Assembly (NCBI GenBank): GCA_019096065.1
Contig: JAGUCH010000007.1
Location: forward strand, 952,501 to 1,016,500
Direction of reading: 5' to 3'
Length of the DNA: 64,000 bases
DNA from: Paracyclopina nana
Lineage: Eukaryota; Arthropoda; Copepoda; Cyclopoida; Cyclopettidae
Position numbers and translations under genes: made by a program. Under the pieces are notes generated by a model, which did no database searches, was not told the DNA's origin, and worked only from the letters and a program-made list of their open reading frames with translations. This document shows, piece after piece, positions 36,197 to 47,195 of the stretch. Position 1 is the first letter of the stretch; each line of letters starts with the position of its first letter.

Positions 36197-36204
36197 CTTT
36201 TATA
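36197..36204 (-). promoter_or_regulatory. TATA box of the cuticle protein gene
   Basis: TATAAAAG on the minus strand lies about 93 bases upstream of the cuticle-protein ATG, a spacing that allows a 5' leader of about 60 bases. Confidence 0.55.
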
Positions 36205-37279
36205 TTAGCTACCAAACTTCCTTGTTCAACCTTGCATGGCATAAAGCAACTTTACATGCCTTGCTTGCCATAAGCTTGTTTGATTTTTTTCTTCTAGCTT
36301 TTAAAATCCTTTTTTCCCAAAGATTGCATTGGATGGAAATGCCAAGCTACTAATAAAAAGGAAACCTGGATTTATGGCATATATTCTATGTGGCTGAAAT
36401 GTAAATCAAATTTAGCATAGTTGCAAAAGAGAAATTTTGATAATTTTATGACCAGCAATTTTCGGCATAATTGCTAGCATTTAGCTTTTCACCTCTTACT
36501 AGGTGCAATTTTGAGTGTTTCCCAACTTATTGAATGCATCATTTAATGTGCTGAGGAGAAGCATCCCAGATGTTTCTTCTCTGATGGAAAATTGGAAGCA
36601 GAAGGAGACACAAATTTCGCCAAGATTGTCACAAAATAAAGCCATTTCAACTTTCACCATTGGATTGCTTGTTTCAAAAGTAGTACACAAGGACAAAAAC
36701 AAAGGATATTCCACATATGTTACAACTGCTTTTTTAGCCTCCAAAAAAGAGCATTAACACAAAGGCATAAATCTGGTTTTTTATTGGAGCTTGAAGTGCA
36801 CTTTAAAAATCAAAGGACAATTAGCCTACACCGGTTTGCAGCCATTAAAAGTCAATGGTCTGGTAACTTTGTCAAAAACCAGATATGAGATTAAACTAAG
36901 CGGTCAAAACACACCCAAAAACTCCCGAATGAGCATAAACATAAACAAAAATGTCGCCTCTGGAAACGCCACAACAAGAACTGTAAACAATAACAACAAA
37001 ATTAAAAAATGGTTGTGACAACAAACATGACGGTTTATTCTTCGGAATCAAAGGTAATAATTATTGCACAAATCTTTGAAAAGATCATATCACATAATAT
37101 CGTCAAAATGTGGATTTTCACAACTGCTGACCACGACAACAATGCAAGAACAATATAGGAGTAATTTCTCCTCCAATTTCTCTTTCAGCCCAATCCAATG
37201 GACAGCAGATTTCGGGGCTTGTATTTCTCTCAGAGAAATTTCAACATCTGATGTTTTCTAGCTGAAAGGCCACACACTT
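36205..37279. other. Intergenic region
   Basis: AT-rich; short plus-strand frames at 36515-36757 and 36791-37018 have no recognised product or splice context. A small palindrome occurs near 37225 (TCTCTCAGAGA). Confidence 0.4.
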
Positions 37280-37357
37280 CTAGTAATTATAGTCTCCTTG
37301 GTGATTGAACTCGTAAAAATGCTTGCCATACCCACCAAAAGAGTCGCTCCAAGACAC
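37280..37357 (-). CDS. Candidate alternative last exon of the disordered secreted protein
   Basis: A good acceptor (CTTTTTCAG) opens a phase-0 exon coding VSWSDSFGGYGKHFYEF, then eight more residues and TAG. Phase, length (78 bases) and distance equal those of the other terminal exon at 37744-37821, so the upstream exon could splice to either. The Gly/Tyr-rich composition contrasts with the acidic other tail. RNA evidence would be needed to show its use. Confidence 0.5.
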   Translation of the reverse strand: MSWSDSFGGYGKHFYEFNHQGDYNY

Positions 37358-37743
37358 CTGAAAAAGATAAGGTAGGCAAATTTCAAAAGTGCATCTCAGC
37401 GTGCTGAGAGACACTCTAAGCTTGACACAAGCTTGGCTTAGGTTCTCTCCTAGCATGTCACATTCACAAGCATAGTAAAATTGCCATAAAAAGCATATTT
37501 GCTTGGATGCATTGCGTAATATGGCGCAATATGGCGCAAAAATCGTGCCACGTGCTTCCCTTCACTTCATAGTTGAAAAATGGGCGATGATTCATTCAGC
37601 TGACAAAATAAGCATGCAAAAAAGTGCAAAGTCATGCAAGTAAAAAAATTGTGTAGGGGAAGAAGAAGACTTTTAATTGTCATGTGTCAACATACCAAGT
37701 AATTGCTGTCATTTAGAGTTTATGTGGTCAGTGGTTGTGAAAT

Positions 37744-40700
37744 TTAGAATGTTATGCGTTGGCCCCAATCATCTGGAGTTGAGGTGGCCATGAAATCCGC
37801 GAAATCGTCGTCAGCTGATGCCTAAAAACAACAAGTGAGCCTAGAATCTACCAAAACCGAATTGAGTGCCAAGTGTCAAACCTCTTGAAGATGGTGAGGA
37901 CCAGAGCGCTCTTCACTGTCTCGAATATGGTGATGGTAGTTGCCCCTGGAATGTCCAGCTTTGTAGGTGTCTGGAGAGTCCACATGAGTGAACTGATGGG
38001 GCTGCTCAAGGTCATTGTCTTGAGGGTAGGAAGGACCAGCCAAGCTCAAGGATCTGCCATAATTTGCTGATCTCCTGTCAATTGGTGCCAAAGGCTTGGA
38101 TCTGAACTCAGACTCATCAAAAGCCTGGAACTCTGGAAAAGCTGGCAGCCCAAAGTCGTCTCCTTGGTTGGCATTTTTGGCAAATTTCATGGGGTCATAT
38201 TTGGTGTACACTTCTGGTTGCTCTGTAGCATAAGTTGAGTGATAATAGTTCCTTGCATTAACTGGTTCAGGCAGGGTTTCTGGCCTAGCTGGGAATTCAT
38301 ACTCATAGTCTTCATATTCTTCAGTATCTTCTTCTTCAGTAGGCTCAAAATCTTGCCTTGGTGGCATGTACACAGGAGGGTCAACCTGTTTCACAGCTTC
38401 ATTCAAGTAAAACTGAGACTTTGGTGGGGCACTGAAGTCAAACTGCTCCTCAATCTGGTTATGAAAGGATTCTGGGCTTGATTCATCAGACCTTTCAGTG
38501 GCATGCTCTGTATGCACTTGATTTTTGGGCTCATTGTTGTTTTTCGCCTTGAAATCCTCATAAGAATCTTGATTAGGTGCGTTGGTGTACCTGTTCTCTT
38601 CAAATCTGTACAAGGTAGGATCCTCACTGTTGGCACCAAAAGAAGATTCCTTGCTGTATTGGTTGTACCTTGATTCCATGTCCCACTCATGATCTTCATC
38701 ATCACTTGTAGTTTCAAAAGCTCTGTTGAGGAAGTCAGAAGGGGGAGCGAAATTGGACGCTTGCTCATCTTCATTCTTGAGCATCATATCCAGATCACTG
38801 AACTTGCTCAAGGTGATCCTCGGGGGTGGATTTTTCATGGTGTTCTCATTTTGCCTCCAAACTGGTTCCTGCACCTTTTCCTCTCTCCTCATTGGCTGAT
38901 ATGAATTTTCCTGCCTTCTGATTGGCTGATAGTTGTTTTCCTGCATTCTTATTGGCTGATACGAATTTTCCTGCCTTCTGATTGGCTGATTTGAATTTTC
39001 CTGCCTTCTGATTGGCTCCTGCTCTTCTTGCCTCCTATGGAACTCATCAAAAATTACCTCTGGTGGTCTGTAGGGAGCGTTGACTCCAATCTTTGGCACA
39101 TCCACCGGGAACAAGCTGTTTTTCTGCAATTCAATCATCTCTGGAGGTGGTGGCAAGTAAGGAATGTCTGAGGCCACCTTTGGTGAAAAATGGTCATAGG
39201 AGTTCTCCAGACTCCTGTAATGGCTCTTGAAATTGGCATGTTGGTGATGCTCAGGGAACTCTGGAGTCCTAAACAAGTCTTCAGATTCCTCAATATTTCT
39301 GAATTGGGCTTGAGCAGGAGGGCTGAATCCAGGTGCTGGATGGTCAGGAAAGTCATCCAAATGCTTGCCAATGTCTGGATGATGCTGCCTTAAGGGTTGG
39401 CTATGTGGTTCGGGAAAGTCATCCAAGTGCTGTCCAATGTTCAGCTTTTGCAGAGGCTCATGGAAGTCATCCTTGCCAATCTGTCTCTTGTGGACTTTTC
39501 CAAGGTCTGGATTAGCTCTGATCTTGGGCACATCCACAAAGAAGTTGTCATGCTCCAAGTGGTTGTAGAATCCAGTGTTTTGTGGTCTTTTGGGCTCACG
39601 ATGCTCATAGTGGAGAGGTTTGTGGCTGAAAACATCCACTTCCTCATGTTTATGTCCATAGTCCATAGGATTATGGTAGGTCAAGGGTTGGCTGTGGTAG
39701 TAAGGTTCAGGTTGCCTTTTCACAGGTTGTCTGTAGGAATCATGATGTTGATACTTCCTGAACAGAGGCTCGTCAAAGAAGTCATCCATGATGTCATAGT
39801 AGGAAGTTGGCTTGTGGCCACTTTTGGACTTGTGCAGCAAGTCTGGTTCACGATTTTCCCTAGCTTCGATCTCTGGCAACCTTGGAATGTCTCTCCTCTC
39901 ATCTCCAGGAAAGCTGTACTTTTTCCTGTCAGGATTGAAGCCATTTTTGAAGTCTTTGTCAGGGAAGAAGCCTCTCTTGTCATCTTGAGTGTCATCAATG
40001 TCAACATCAATGAAGCCTGGATCAATATTCTCCTTGGGAGGAGCAACTACTTGTCTTTGCCCACTGATCAATTCTGAGAAGACCGACCTTTCTTGAAACT
40101 CATCTTTTCTTGCATCTGCTTGCCTGCAACATGAAGAATAATGCATTTTATGTGATGTTCATCTAAATTTCAATTTTAGATTCTTCAGTTTGTATTAAAA
40201 AAACTTTTTTTTTATTCTTGACATTTTTCCTATTTTTAAGTTTAATGTTTGTAGTTTATGGCATATTTTGCAATAAATCTCGAATTTAGTCTCGAATTTT
40301 GATGCTTTTTCTTTTTATATCGACATTTTTTATATTTTATGGAAAAAAAACTTTTTCAGAACAAATATCTAATTAATGAGAGTCAATTGTCACAATTTCA
40401 ATTTGCTTTCAGTTCTCAAAACTGACTCCAAACTTTAAAGTAAAGCATTTCTGTCAATTGCCTATATTATAGGTATGCTCACCTTTGGCTACTTTTCTGT
40501 ACATGCATTCTGGTTGACTTTGGCTTCTCTTCAATTTCCAAGGTTTTTTTCAGCACTTGATTATTAAATTCTTGGGGACTATTTTGCCTGAAAGATCCGC
40601 CAACCAAAAGTGGCGCAGGAATTCCATCTTGAAAATAGTCACCTCTCTTTGCTTGGACAGGACTTTGATTATTTTGAAATGAATATTTGTCAGCAGCATC

Positions 40701-41060
40701 AACTCTGGATAAGAGTGGAGCTGGAATCATTTCCCTTGTAATTGACTCATCTTCAGCCATTTTGTTGCTATTATTGTTGTCAACTCTCCTTTTAAGCAGG
40801 ATTTTCTTGAGCTTTTTGACAGCCTCATTTTTGGTCATTTTGGGGCTGACACCTGCCCCAAAATAGGGGTCATGCACATAGTAGTTGGAAATGATGGACT
40901 TGTAAGCTGATCCATGGCTGGCATCTCCAGCATTGTCCTGGTCAAGCTTGGTCACATCCTCGGCCAAATTGGCATTGATGATCTCTTGCTCTTCCTCGTA
41001 CAAAGAATCTGCCAAAATGGCTGGAACCATAAGGAATTGGAGGATTTGGAGAAGCTGCAT
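37744..41060 (-). CDS. Large secreted, intrinsically disordered protein with QENSYQPIRR repeats
   Basis: Function not recognised. Exons 40483-41060, 37882-40123 and 37744-37821 close in frame to 965 residues. The N-terminus (MQLLQILQFLMVPAILADS) looks like a signal peptide. The chain is very rich in Asp, Glu, Pro, Gln, His and Arg and poor in cysteine and hydrophobic runs. A short tandem repeat of the type QPIRRQENSY (four to five copies, about residues 575-630) and a looser HLDDFPEPHSQPLRQHHPDI-like repeat (about 435-470) are present. Dibasic sites occur (KR, RR). This suggests an extracellular matrix, cuticle or salivary-type protein; that is inference. The last exon codes ASADDDFADFMATSTPDDW and a short end. 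Confidence 0.7.
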
Positions 41061-42491
41061 ATTTTGGATTATATGGCACTTTTTGTCCTTTTTTGAAAAG
41101 TCTTACACCTAAACCAGCAATTATTGTGATTATCACAGTGATTGCATTTTGTTGTGCAATAGTGTTTTCTTCAGGACACTCGAATTCCGACTGGAAGCAA
41201 GTATGGAGAAATTAGGGGATATTTTCTCACATGCTCGCAACATATGGTCAACCTAGAGTGCTCAGCTAAAAGAGAAGCGCGCAGGTAAGCAGAAAAATTA
41301 ACCACACTTTGTTTTATTTTAATATTACTTTTAAAATTGTCACTTTTTATGTTTTGATTTAATCGGTTTGAAATTTCTCTGACAATTGACAACTTAAGAA
41401 ATATTATTATAACATAAAAATTGTTTTTAGATATATTTTGATATTTTTAAAAATGCTCATCACACCTAAGCACTTGTATTATCAAGCATTTTAATTCACC
41501 AAAAAATTAAAAGGCAGGATTGATTACATTTTTGTTTCCTCATTTATAGCTTATAGTAACTCAATTTGTGTCTCACTTTTTTGATTATTTCTGTGGCTGT
41601 GATACCCGAACGCCATCAATGAATTCATTTCAAAGTCACACAGCATCAAAAATATAGTGTGTGAAATAGTGTATCATTGTCAAAATGGGGTAAAAATTGA
41701 GCTTCGGAAGTATTGAGCCAATTTTTTGACGTACTTTCTTTTGTTCAATGATTGCCGTTCTCTGTGCTACGAAGTGCTCTAGTCAGGCCCAACGATTTTC
41801 CAGAGAGCGTCAATTCGGAAAACCAAGTGGAAAATTCAACGCCAGACTTCGCATAAAAGTGCAATGATTGCTTTACGCCTATTAATTAAAAAAAGTCATC
41901 TTTATACTGTGAAACCATTTTATGCCATTTTTTGCACTCAGCAGGGTTACACAATTATTTATCATCCTTTTTTGCAAAATGTCCCAATTAGAAAATTAAT
42001 GATGCATGCGAAAATCGCTACAGTTTTTAAATAATTTGGCTTTGGGAGAAAATTGCCCTTGAAACTTTTCCCATTTTCAATTTTTCTCAGAGTTTTAATA
42101 ATGAAGTAAATGGTATTTCTCAAATGGCAATTATCTAAATGAAGCAAGTGATTTGTTATAATGTCTAGCAATAAAAGAGATTTTGATAGTAATTGAGTAT
42201 TGGGCAAGTTACACCAATTTTTACTTTCAAGGGCACATTATTGTTGTGCTATTTTCCAAAATGGCTGCCTTTTGGTGATGCATTTTGAAGCATGAGGAGA
42301 AATCTTGACAGTAAATCAATTGTGTGCAATTTTACCCAATTCATCTTTGAAACTTCATTGAAGCTTAAAAATTATATTAGTGCAAAGAGAAAATAATTTC
42401 CTAAATCCAAATCCTGAAATTAAAATTAATTGGGATTCTATAATGAATAATTACAAAATGGGGTACATGACCTCTGAAAATGTACTTTATT
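41061..42491. other. Intergenic region between the disordered-protein gene and Kir 1
   Basis: AT-rich; includes the upstream region of the minus-strand disordered-protein gene and the 3' flank of the first potassium channel. No gene was recognised. Confidence 0.45.
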
Positions 42492-43780
42492 TTATGATTG
42501 CTTTAAAGGAGTTGTTTCTTCTGCTTCTTCCGGATGATCATCCTCCGTGTTTTCTTTGCTCAAAAATTGCAAGTCATAAGCTGAACACTTTGGCATATTG
42601 TCCAATGCTTGAGTGGAATGCAATGATGAAAAGTTGATTTGATACTTGTCCACATCATATCTGTAAGCCATCATTGATACAAATTGGTGGCCCCACAAAA
42701 CTTCAGAGGGCAAATATGAGCTCCGGATTTGAAGTGTCATGTTGGTGGACTCAATCACACCCTCAATGGCCACATGAAACTCCAACTGCTCATTTGCCAA
42801 GTCATCGGCAGACATCCTGTACAAAGGACTGCTCTCGTCAATGACATGCACCAGATGGACTGGCCACATGGTGATGACACAAGGCTCCTTTGCAGAATTG
42901 GGCGTAATCTTCAAGTTGACAACTTCTTGCAGAATTTGCCCACGTGGCGCCACCTGGAACCGCATCATTTTTACACTTATCGCCACTTGAGCCATGATGC
43001 TATCTGGTCTGAGGTCACCAAGTCGAAAAACCAGGCAGAGTTGCTTGTTCATTTCACAAACGACAGCATTTTTGCTGAACACAACTTGATTGGCCCTGTT
43101 GAAAATAGTTTCTTCATTGGACGTTATTTTTTGTTCATTCCAATTACCTTGGTCTGGGCTTGGCGAGCTTTGCTAGCACTAAGCCTACCATGAATGATCC
43201 AATTAAAGTGGCAAAAATTGATTGGATGGAAACGACAATTATTGCAGAAGAGCATTGAGTGGTGATCATCCTTGTGCCAAAACCAATTGAGTCTTGCAGC
43301 TCAAATGAGAAGAGGAAAGCAGAAGCAAAGTCAAACACATTTTCAACACAGGGCATGACTGTTGAGTTTCCAGCTATAACTGCCTCATCCAGATCCCCAT
43401 GAACATAGGCAATCAGTAAGTAGATCAAGCCAAAAAGGGCCCAAGTTGAATAGAAGCTGATGGCAGACATGAGCAGAGTTATTGTCCAACTAAACACAAT
43501 TATAATTTTATCATTCATATCATGTGGGGAAAATTTGTGATTATTTGCCTTTGATCCACCAAAGTTGTGTAAAAGTCTGACCAATAGATTCCTTTTGGAA
43601 TGTTTTTGAAGGAAATGTTGGGCATTCCATTTTTATGCATAATCCTGACTCTCTCTTCAGTTCCTTGCATTCCTTTAAATAAGCATCAACAAAAGGAAAA
43701 TTGTCTGAATTTTAGGTGAGTTTACCTTCTTTTTTGCTTTTCTCATTCTCTTCCCACACATTGTATATGGAATTGGTCAT
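42492..43780 (-). CDS. Inward-rectifier potassium channel, copy 1 (GFG filter)
   Basis: Kir-family K+ channel subunit, two membrane spans and a large cytosolic domain, acting as tetramers in the plasma membrane. Exons 43726-43780, 43549-43672, 43148-43489 and 42492-43095 give 374 residues. Seen: KNGMPNISFKNIPKG and FYTTLVDQ before the first span; pore helix and filter SFELQDSIGFGTR; second span followed by KLAKPRPR; cytosolic VFSKNAVVCEMN, LRLGDLRPD-like FRLGDLRPDS, PLYRMSADDL, EGVIESTNMT and WGHQF. The second intron begins with GC (AAAG then GCAAAT), where copy 2 has GT. The C-terminus is acidic. Tandem to copy 2. Confidence 0.9.
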
Positions 43781-43834
43781 TTTGGATGCCTGAAATAGAT
43801 GAAAAGTACTTTGATTTTCCTGTCTGTGTCCTCT

Positions 43835-45059
43835 TCAATTAGCATGATTAGTTTCTTTCAACTCAAAAGCAGAACACTTTGGACAATCCAATTGGCTTGA
43901 GGAGGAGCTGAGCTCTGAAAAGTTGATTTGGTATTGCCTCTTGTCTGTCCTCAAAAACATCATTGGTTCAAATTGGTGGCCCCACAAAATCTCAGAGGGC
44001 ACATATGAAGTTTTGGCCTGAAGTGTTGCATTGGTGGACTCAACAACACCCTCAATGGCCACATGAAGTTCAAACTGTTCGTTGCTCAAATCATCTGAAG
44101 ACATTCTGTACAAGGGACTTTGCTCGTCAATGACATGCATCACTGTTGTGGGCCACATGGATAGCAAGCAAGGCTCCTTGGCTGAATTAGGGCTGATTTT
44201 CAGTGGCATGACATGTTGGATCATATCACCACCAAGCTTGTTTGCTTCAATGCGAATGAGTTTTACGCTCAAAGCCACTTGTGCCATGATGCTGTCTGGT
44301 CTGAGGTCACCAAGTCGAAGAACCAGGCAAAGTTTCTTGTTCACCTCACAAATGACAGCATTTTTGCTGAACACAACTGTCTTTGCCCTGACAATAACTT
44401 CTATTAAGCAAAAGGCGTACTTTCATAAAACCTTTATCACCTTGGCATGGGTCTGGAGAGCTTTGCAAAGATAAGGCCAACCAAGAAGGACTCAATCAAT
44501 GTGCCCAGGATGGATTGTATGGTGACAACAGTGATTGCGACAGAACATTGGGGTGTGATAGTCCTAAAACCATATCCGACAGAGTCTTGCAGCTCAAATG
44601 AGAAGAGGAAGAAAGATGCCAAGTCTTCCACTTGCTCAATGCATGGCTTCCATCCACTCTGCTCCTGCTGACTTGGAAGGTGATTTTCCTCAAGGTCTCC
44701 ATGAATATAGCAAATAATGTAGTAGAACCCAGCAAATAGAAGCCAAGTGATGTAAAAGCTCACAGTGAACATCAAGAAAGTCTTTTTCCAGCTTGAATGA
44801 AGCCAATGATGTAATTCTTTCATAAATACCTCTGAACCATTTTTACCTTTGGTCAACCAAAGTGGTATACATGTCAGAAAAGTAGATGGACTTGGGAATA
44901 CTTTTGAAAATGATGTTAGGGTGTCCATTTTTCTCCAGAATCCTACATTTTTTCTTGTCCTTTGGCTGGAAGTCCACAATCTTGACATTTTCAGGGTCTA
45001 AAGAAAAATCTCAATTACTTTTGACCTAATAGAAAATTGTACAGCTACCTTCCATCATA
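43835..45059 (-). CDS. Inward-rectifier potassium channel, copy 2 (GYG filter)
   Basis: Paralogue of copy 1: exons 45050-45059, 44847-44997, 44441-44791 and 43835-44387 give 354 residues. The first coding exon holds just ten bases (MME). Seen: LEKNGHPNIIFKSIPKS, TTLVDQ, filter SFELQDSVGYGFR, KLSRPMPR, VFSKNAVICEVNKK, LRLGDLRPDSIMAQ, PLYRMSSDDL, EGVVESTNAT and SEILWGHQFEPM. The gene lies directly upstream of copy 1 on the same strand, about 55 bases from its start codon to this stop, so the two may share a promoter or use very short spacers. The pore loop has an acidic residue and two cysteines as expected for Kir. Confidence 0.9.
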
Positions 45060-46253
45060 ATTTGCTTGAAGATAAAGTTTGAGCTTTGCCTAATAAATTG
45101 TGCACTAGTCCAAAGCCACCGCAATGTTTGACTGATAAATCTGGAATCATGCAGTTACAACTGTTGTCTCACTGCACAGAGCTTGCTAAGAGCTTAACAG
45201 TTTGTTTAACAAAATACAGAAGCAATCAGTGCCAATCAGCATGCATCAAATCTAACTCAAAAATTGCTTTATAACATATATTTTCTCCATTTTTGAAAAC
45301 TGCTTTGCATTCTCTATTCAAAAATGCACTACTTTTTTCAAATGTTTAAATGTTTCAGGGTGCAGAAATGGCTGAAAAATGCAAATAAAGTTATTCATTA
45401 GATTTTTTGAACATGGATGTATTTTGTTGCTTAGATACACTATATTGGGCCAAATGCTGATGTCCTTCCAATCTGTCAACAAAAGCTTAGTTCTTATTTG
45501 CATAAAGCTTTGACTGAGTCTGACCACAAATCAAACTTCATGAAGACAGCAAGCTAAAAATTTAATTCTGCTAAATGATTTTGGTAATTACATTTTTTTG
45601 CAAAGATATTGATGGCTCAGGTGTTTTTCACCTAAAATTGCATGTTTTTCTAGGAGTAAAGTACGGAATTCTACCATTACTATAGGTAAATGGACTCTTT
45701 CCCAAGTGCCCGAAAACAAGAACCTGTTTGTCAAATAACAGGGCAAATAATATCTATTTATATATGTAAACAATTTATAAAACAAGCTAATAAAATAGCT
45801 GAGCAAATTTTGTAAAGTGAAAATCGAGTGGCATTTTTGCGGGCTCGAGCTTGCGAGAGCCAAGTAATGCTACGAGATTTTTACTTTGCAAAATGAGCTC
45901 AGATATTTTGTAAGCCTGTTTTATAATTAGTTTACATATATATATACGATTTTATATGATGGAAAGTAATTTTCAAATGTAAATGAAGTTACCAGACCAT
46001 GCAATCTTGACTTAGCATCTGATCCATTACTTTGAAGGCTTGGGTTGAGAGGCCCTCAGTAGGGCAAGAGTAGTTGAAAGCGTTATTCAACCAATTAAAA
46101 ATTGTGCATTTTGAATTTGGCACTTTTTGGAGCTTAAAGATCTGTTAGATAAAGTTTTGTCTGGTATCTCTGATAGAGACTCTACTCTTCTACTAAGCTT
46201 AGCTCAGCTTAGAAGAAGAATAAAAAGGAATTCTAACAACAATTTTTTATATC
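45060..46253. other. Intergenic region upstream of Kir 2
   Basis: No gene recognised. AT-rich, with a small GC-containing palindrome GGCTCGAGCTTGCGAGAGCC near 45841-45860. Confidence 0.45.
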
Positions 46254-46440
46254 TGTAATGGTAGCTCAGTCGCTAGAGCGTTGGATTCCTAACCCTGGGG
46301 TACTGGGATCGATCCCCATGCATGGCATTTTTCTCCTTTTTCTGCAATCGGATTTACTTCTTGGACAATATCATTGTAACAGAGGAGCAACACACCTTAT
46401 AAAATACTTTATAATGTGTGTCACTTGATTAAGTTAAACG
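46254..46440 (+). mobile_element. tRNA-like SINE copy
   Basis: TAATGGTAGCTCAGTCGCTAG (in part, 46257-46276) gives a good A box and D-arm, and GGGATCGATCCC (about 46304-46316) a B box. The anticodon stem pairs badly, so a working tRNA is unlikely. Downstream sequence (GGATTTACTTCTTGGACAAT, then GGAGCAACACACC) resembles the body of the SINEs at 4390-5162, which supports a diverged member of that family. Confidence 0.6.
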
Positions 46441-47195
46441 TCAGAGCTTTTATATATGTGTAGTAATATGAACTGAGACAAATTGGTAAACTGAATTATA
46501 CATGCGAAAATTGCTTTCCATCATATAAATACTATGACAAATTCAGGGCCGTCCAGTATGTCAGTTCTAGACGGAAATTTTGGACTTTTATCTCTCACCC
46601 TATCATTAGTTCCTTCGTCATTTGTGCGAGGGCGCTAATGCAGCCTATCTCAAAAGAAAAGCGGGAAATTCAAATTCAAATTATTGCGCCTCATTTTTTA
46701 GTGCGCACGTGGCCGGAGCTTGCTAACCAGCTTTCCCAGATTGAGACGTTACATTAGAATAATTGACTATGTTTGGCTTTTTTATCACTTTGCGGCTATT
46801 TTATAAAACTAAAATATGAATAAGCACAGCTCTCTACTTTTTTTGTCAGAAGCCCCTCCATAGCATAGTCAGCCGAAGTGAAGAAGTACAGCTGTGATAG
46901 TGGGCATCTTGGTCAAATTCTTGTGCAAAATACCAACAAACGCATTAATACAACTAACCATTTCCATTCTCACACTAAACTTGGGCATTGATATCAGGAT
47001 GTGAAATCTGCAGAAGGTGAAAATCCAAGCTTAATTTCTGCCATATTTGTGCAAGTATGCCAAAGTAATATCTTGATTGCAAGAAAACTTGTTCATTACA
47101 TCATCTGTGAACTTCCTGTGTACCACGCTCAAAGAGAGTATAAAGGGCAATTTTGGGTCATTTCTGCAATAGTCCAGTGTTAATGAGCAGAAGGA
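46441..47195. other. Upstream region of the VOC gene
   Basis: No gene recognised; likely contains the promoter for the plus-strand VOC-domain gene. Confidence 0.4.

Noticed and set aside
38187..40077. Plus-strand frames opposite the disordered secreted protein, up to 226 codons
   Set aside because: Antisense shadows of the long minus-strand exon with no own splice or domain evidence.
46254..46326. A functional tRNA gene
   Set aside because: A and B boxes are good but the anticodon stem does not pair and downstream sequence resembles the SINE body.
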